A stretch of 64,000 nucleotides of DNA from Clostridium tunisiense TJ (GTDB lineage: Bacteria; Bacillota; Clostridia; Clostridiales; Clostridiaceae). The notes below the pieces were generated by a model, which was not told the origin of the DNA, did no database searches, and saw only the letters and a program-made list of their open reading frames with translations. A program made the translations under genes and the position numbers. The number at the start of each line of letters is the position of its first letter. Position 1 is the first letter of the stretch. The stretch covers positions 62,001 to 126,000 of the forward strand of contig NZ_AMQH01000018.1 in assembly GCF_000300195.1 (NCBI RefSeq), given 5' to 3'. This document shows, one piece after another, positions 62,351 to 64,000 of the stretch.

Positions 62351-62487
62351 CACTATGACTTAAAACTATATATCAACTTATACATACTTCAAAAATTAAT
62401 GCTTTAAAATTTTTGCATATGACTAAAGCAAGCTACTTCGGAAGTCTCTATACTTTTAGTGAATTTTATAATTTTAACCTATTATCA

Positions 62488-62802
62488 TTAAGATTTAAGA
62501 GATATTTTGAAATTGTAAATGCTACCTTCCATTATTCCCTCTTTAATCCCTGGATCGTTATTCATTAAATTTTTGGCCTCCTCTTCTGTATAGGCCTTAA
62601 TAATTACTAATTCAACATCACTTTTTTCAGTTACACAGGTATCACCAGCCATAATAAGCTTACCCTCACTTAACAAGTTTTTAAGGTACTTAAAATGATT
62701 TTCCAGAGTTTTTCTATGATTCTCTCTCCAATTTTCTTCTTCTCTTAACCTTGCAGTAACCTTAAGTGCATAAATAAATTCTTTTTTACTATTTCTTAGC
62801 AT
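62488..62802 (-). CDS. YCII-related domain protein
   Basis: A 104-residue alpha-beta protein: HFKYLKNLLSEGKLIMAGDTC and VIIKAYTEEEAKNLMNNDPGIKEGIM match the YCII fold (ferredoxin-like barrel) with a conserved Asp-Pro near the end. Role unknown. It follows the nucleoid protein gene by 8 bases. Confidence 0.75.
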   Translation of the reverse strand: MLRNSKKEFIYALKVTARLREEENWRENHRKTLENHFKYLKNLLSEGKLIMAGDTCVTEKSDVELVIIKAYTEEEAKNLMNNDPGIKEGIMEGSIYNFKISLKS

Positions 62803-62810
62803 TATCTCAC

Positions 62811-63845
62811 CTACTTCTCAACATAATTAGAAATATGTTTTAATATCATATTAATGCTACCATCACCATTTCTTTGAATTTCAAATCTGTTTATATCGTG
62901 ATATGCCTCTTCTGATATATATATGTCAATATCTTTATCTATTTTTAGTCTTATTCTTTTCAACTTTTTTTCTACCCATTCTTTGTCTACAGGTATACTA
63001 TCCCCTAAGCCTGCTTCTGTTGCAAAATTAACAAAACTTTCTTTTATTTCTGGCTCCTTAAAAACCTCTTCTGAGAACTTTTGCACATCTATAATATCTT
63101 CTTCTTTTAGTTTCTTCTTTATCTCTCTTCTAACCTTCTCCTGTTTATCTGCATTTTCATTTAAAGCACTTTGAGTCCACTTTTCAGCTACTTTTACAAA
63201 GTTTTTAGTTTGATCTCTTTCATTATCTATAACTGTACAACCTAAATAACTATCTATAAAATAGTTTGAACCATAGTCTTCATTGTTTTTACTTTTTTTC
63301 TGCTTATCAATTACCATTAAATCATACTCATTATCTTGGTTCATAGCTTTTATAAAAGCACATTTTTGGATTCTTGAACTACTTGCTGGTAATCCTGTAA
63401 ACTGAGGAATAATATTAATTCCTATTCTATCATCTACATATTCTATATTGTGCAAATAATTCTTTATATAATCCATTTTAAAGATACCTAAAAACATCCC
63501 AAACTCTGTGGAAAAAGATACAGTTACAAGATCACAAGAAGGGACATTTCCCTTTGACCTCATTAAAATAAACATCTGACGTGCAAGTTCCTTGGAAACG
63601 TCTAAAATATTGTTTTCTCCATTTAAATATTCTTGTGATAAATCCTTTACTATATTTCTTTCTTTATTAAAAAATGCATATTTCAACTCTTCATCCTTTA
63701 AACATCTTTGAATATGTTTTAATAGAAAATCATAGGTTTCTTCATTTAAATCTAATGCAAATTCATTTAAAATTGGTTCATCAGCATTATTATCCAAAAT
63801 ATGAATAACTGCTTCTCTAAGATTAACCTCTTTAATGTACTCCAA
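62811..63845 (-). CDS. Nucleoid-associated protein (NdpA/YejK family)
   Basis: A 344-residue protein of the 37-kDa nucleoid-associated family: HILDNNADEPILNEFALDL at the start, ARQMFILMRSKGNVPSCDLVTVSF, FLGIFKMDYIKNYLH and NYFIDSYLGCTVIDNERDQTKNFVKVAEKW. Start TTG at 63845 behind GGAGGGG. Upstream (63,846-64,000) is AT-rich with no feature seen. Confidence 0.85.
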   Translation of the reverse strand: MEYIKEVNLREAVIHILDNNADEPILNEFALDLNEETYDFLLKHIQRCLKDEELKYAFFNKERNIVKDLSQEYLNGENNILDVSKELARQMFILMRSKGNVPSCDLVTVSFSTEFGMFLGIFKMDYIKNYLHNIEYVDDRIGINIIPQFTGLPASSSRIQKCAFIKAMNQDNEYDLMVIDKQKKSKNNEDYGSNYFIDSYLGCTVIDNERDQTKNFVKVAEKWTQSALNENADKQEKVRREIKKKLKEEDIIDVQKFSEEVFKEPEIKESFVNFATEAGLGDSIPVDKEWVEKKLKRIRLKIDKDIDIYISEEAYHDINRFEIQRNGDGSINMILKHISNYVEK

Positions 63846-64000
63846 AAGTACCCCTCCTTAGTAATTATAGGGAATTAGAGTATCTTTATAATGTCAAAGA
63901 TACTTTGATTCCTTTAAGGCTTTCAAACTAATCAATACCAAACTTAATTATACATTTTTTTGCACTGATATTCTATAGTATTATAGCTATGTTTAAATTA

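Overview
This 64 kb window comes from a low-GC, endospore-forming, amino-acid-fermenting Firmicute, most likely a proteolytic Clostridium. The evidence is the AT-rich sequence, AGGAGG-type ribosome binding sites, frequent TTG and GTG starts, a complete selenocysteine-dependent glycine reductase operon under a tandem glycine riboswitch, the Fe-S type L-serine dehydratase pair, and a prophage carrying a Spo0E-like sporulation gene. The species assignment is inference.

Region 1 (1 to about 21,090) is the right-hand part of a siphovirus-type prophage; its left end lies outside the window. Reading the minus strand from the right: a lysogeny switch (Cro-like repressor on minus; CI-like repressor, ImmA-like protease, a zinc-ribbon protein and a large serine integrase on plus), an early cluster of very small genes including a 45-residue Spo0E-like protein, a replication and partition module (HUH-type Rep, ParA, ParB, SSB, HNH nuclease), a 5-methylcytosine methyltransferase beside an Mrr-type nuclease, a cargo segment in which several genes end in their own terminators (181-residue membrane protein, DUF2971 protein, 315-residue membrane protein), and the HK97-type packaging and head genes (TerS, TerL, portal, prohead protease, start of the capsid gene). 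At least three small prophage genes look damaged (in-frame TAA, in-frame TAG, probable loss of an A in an A-run) and a fourth has lost its expected ATG.

Region 2 (about 21,100 to 34,580) is chromosomal, all on minus. The BmpA-type lipoprotein, ATPase and two permeases form a nucleoside-type ABC importer. The grdX-trxB-trxA-grdE-grdA-grdB-grdC-grdD cluster follows a tandem glycine riboswitch with an intrinsic terminator. GrdA and GrdB each contain an in-frame UGA read as selenocysteine, so both genes are longer than plain ORF calling suggests. NADPH or NADH electrons pass through TrxB and TrxA to the selenoproteins; GrdB/GrdE and GrdA convert glycine to an acetyl-selenoester pathway intermediate, and GrdC/GrdD release acetyl phosphate for ATP synthesis.

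Region 3 (about 34,800 to 64,000) is ordinary core genome in short operons separated by clear intrinsic terminators: DegV, TrmL, a HAD phosphatase; MoxR, DUF58 and transglutaminase genes; a VanW/G5 protein; M42 aminopeptidase; an MgtE-like protein with no membrane domain, behind a short leader ORF; a YgiQ radical SAM protein; an S41-like protein; RsgA; a diacylglycerol kinase-like lipid kinase; CBS protein; PssA; a Ca2+/H+ antiporter; L-serine dehydratase; a TGS/uridine kinase fusion; DUF421 and DUF4363 proteins; class II fructose-bisphosphate aldolase; a YCII-like protein and a nucleoid-associated protein.

No tRNA, rRNA, CRISPR array or intact insertion sequence was recognised. All functions are inferred from motifs read by eye.
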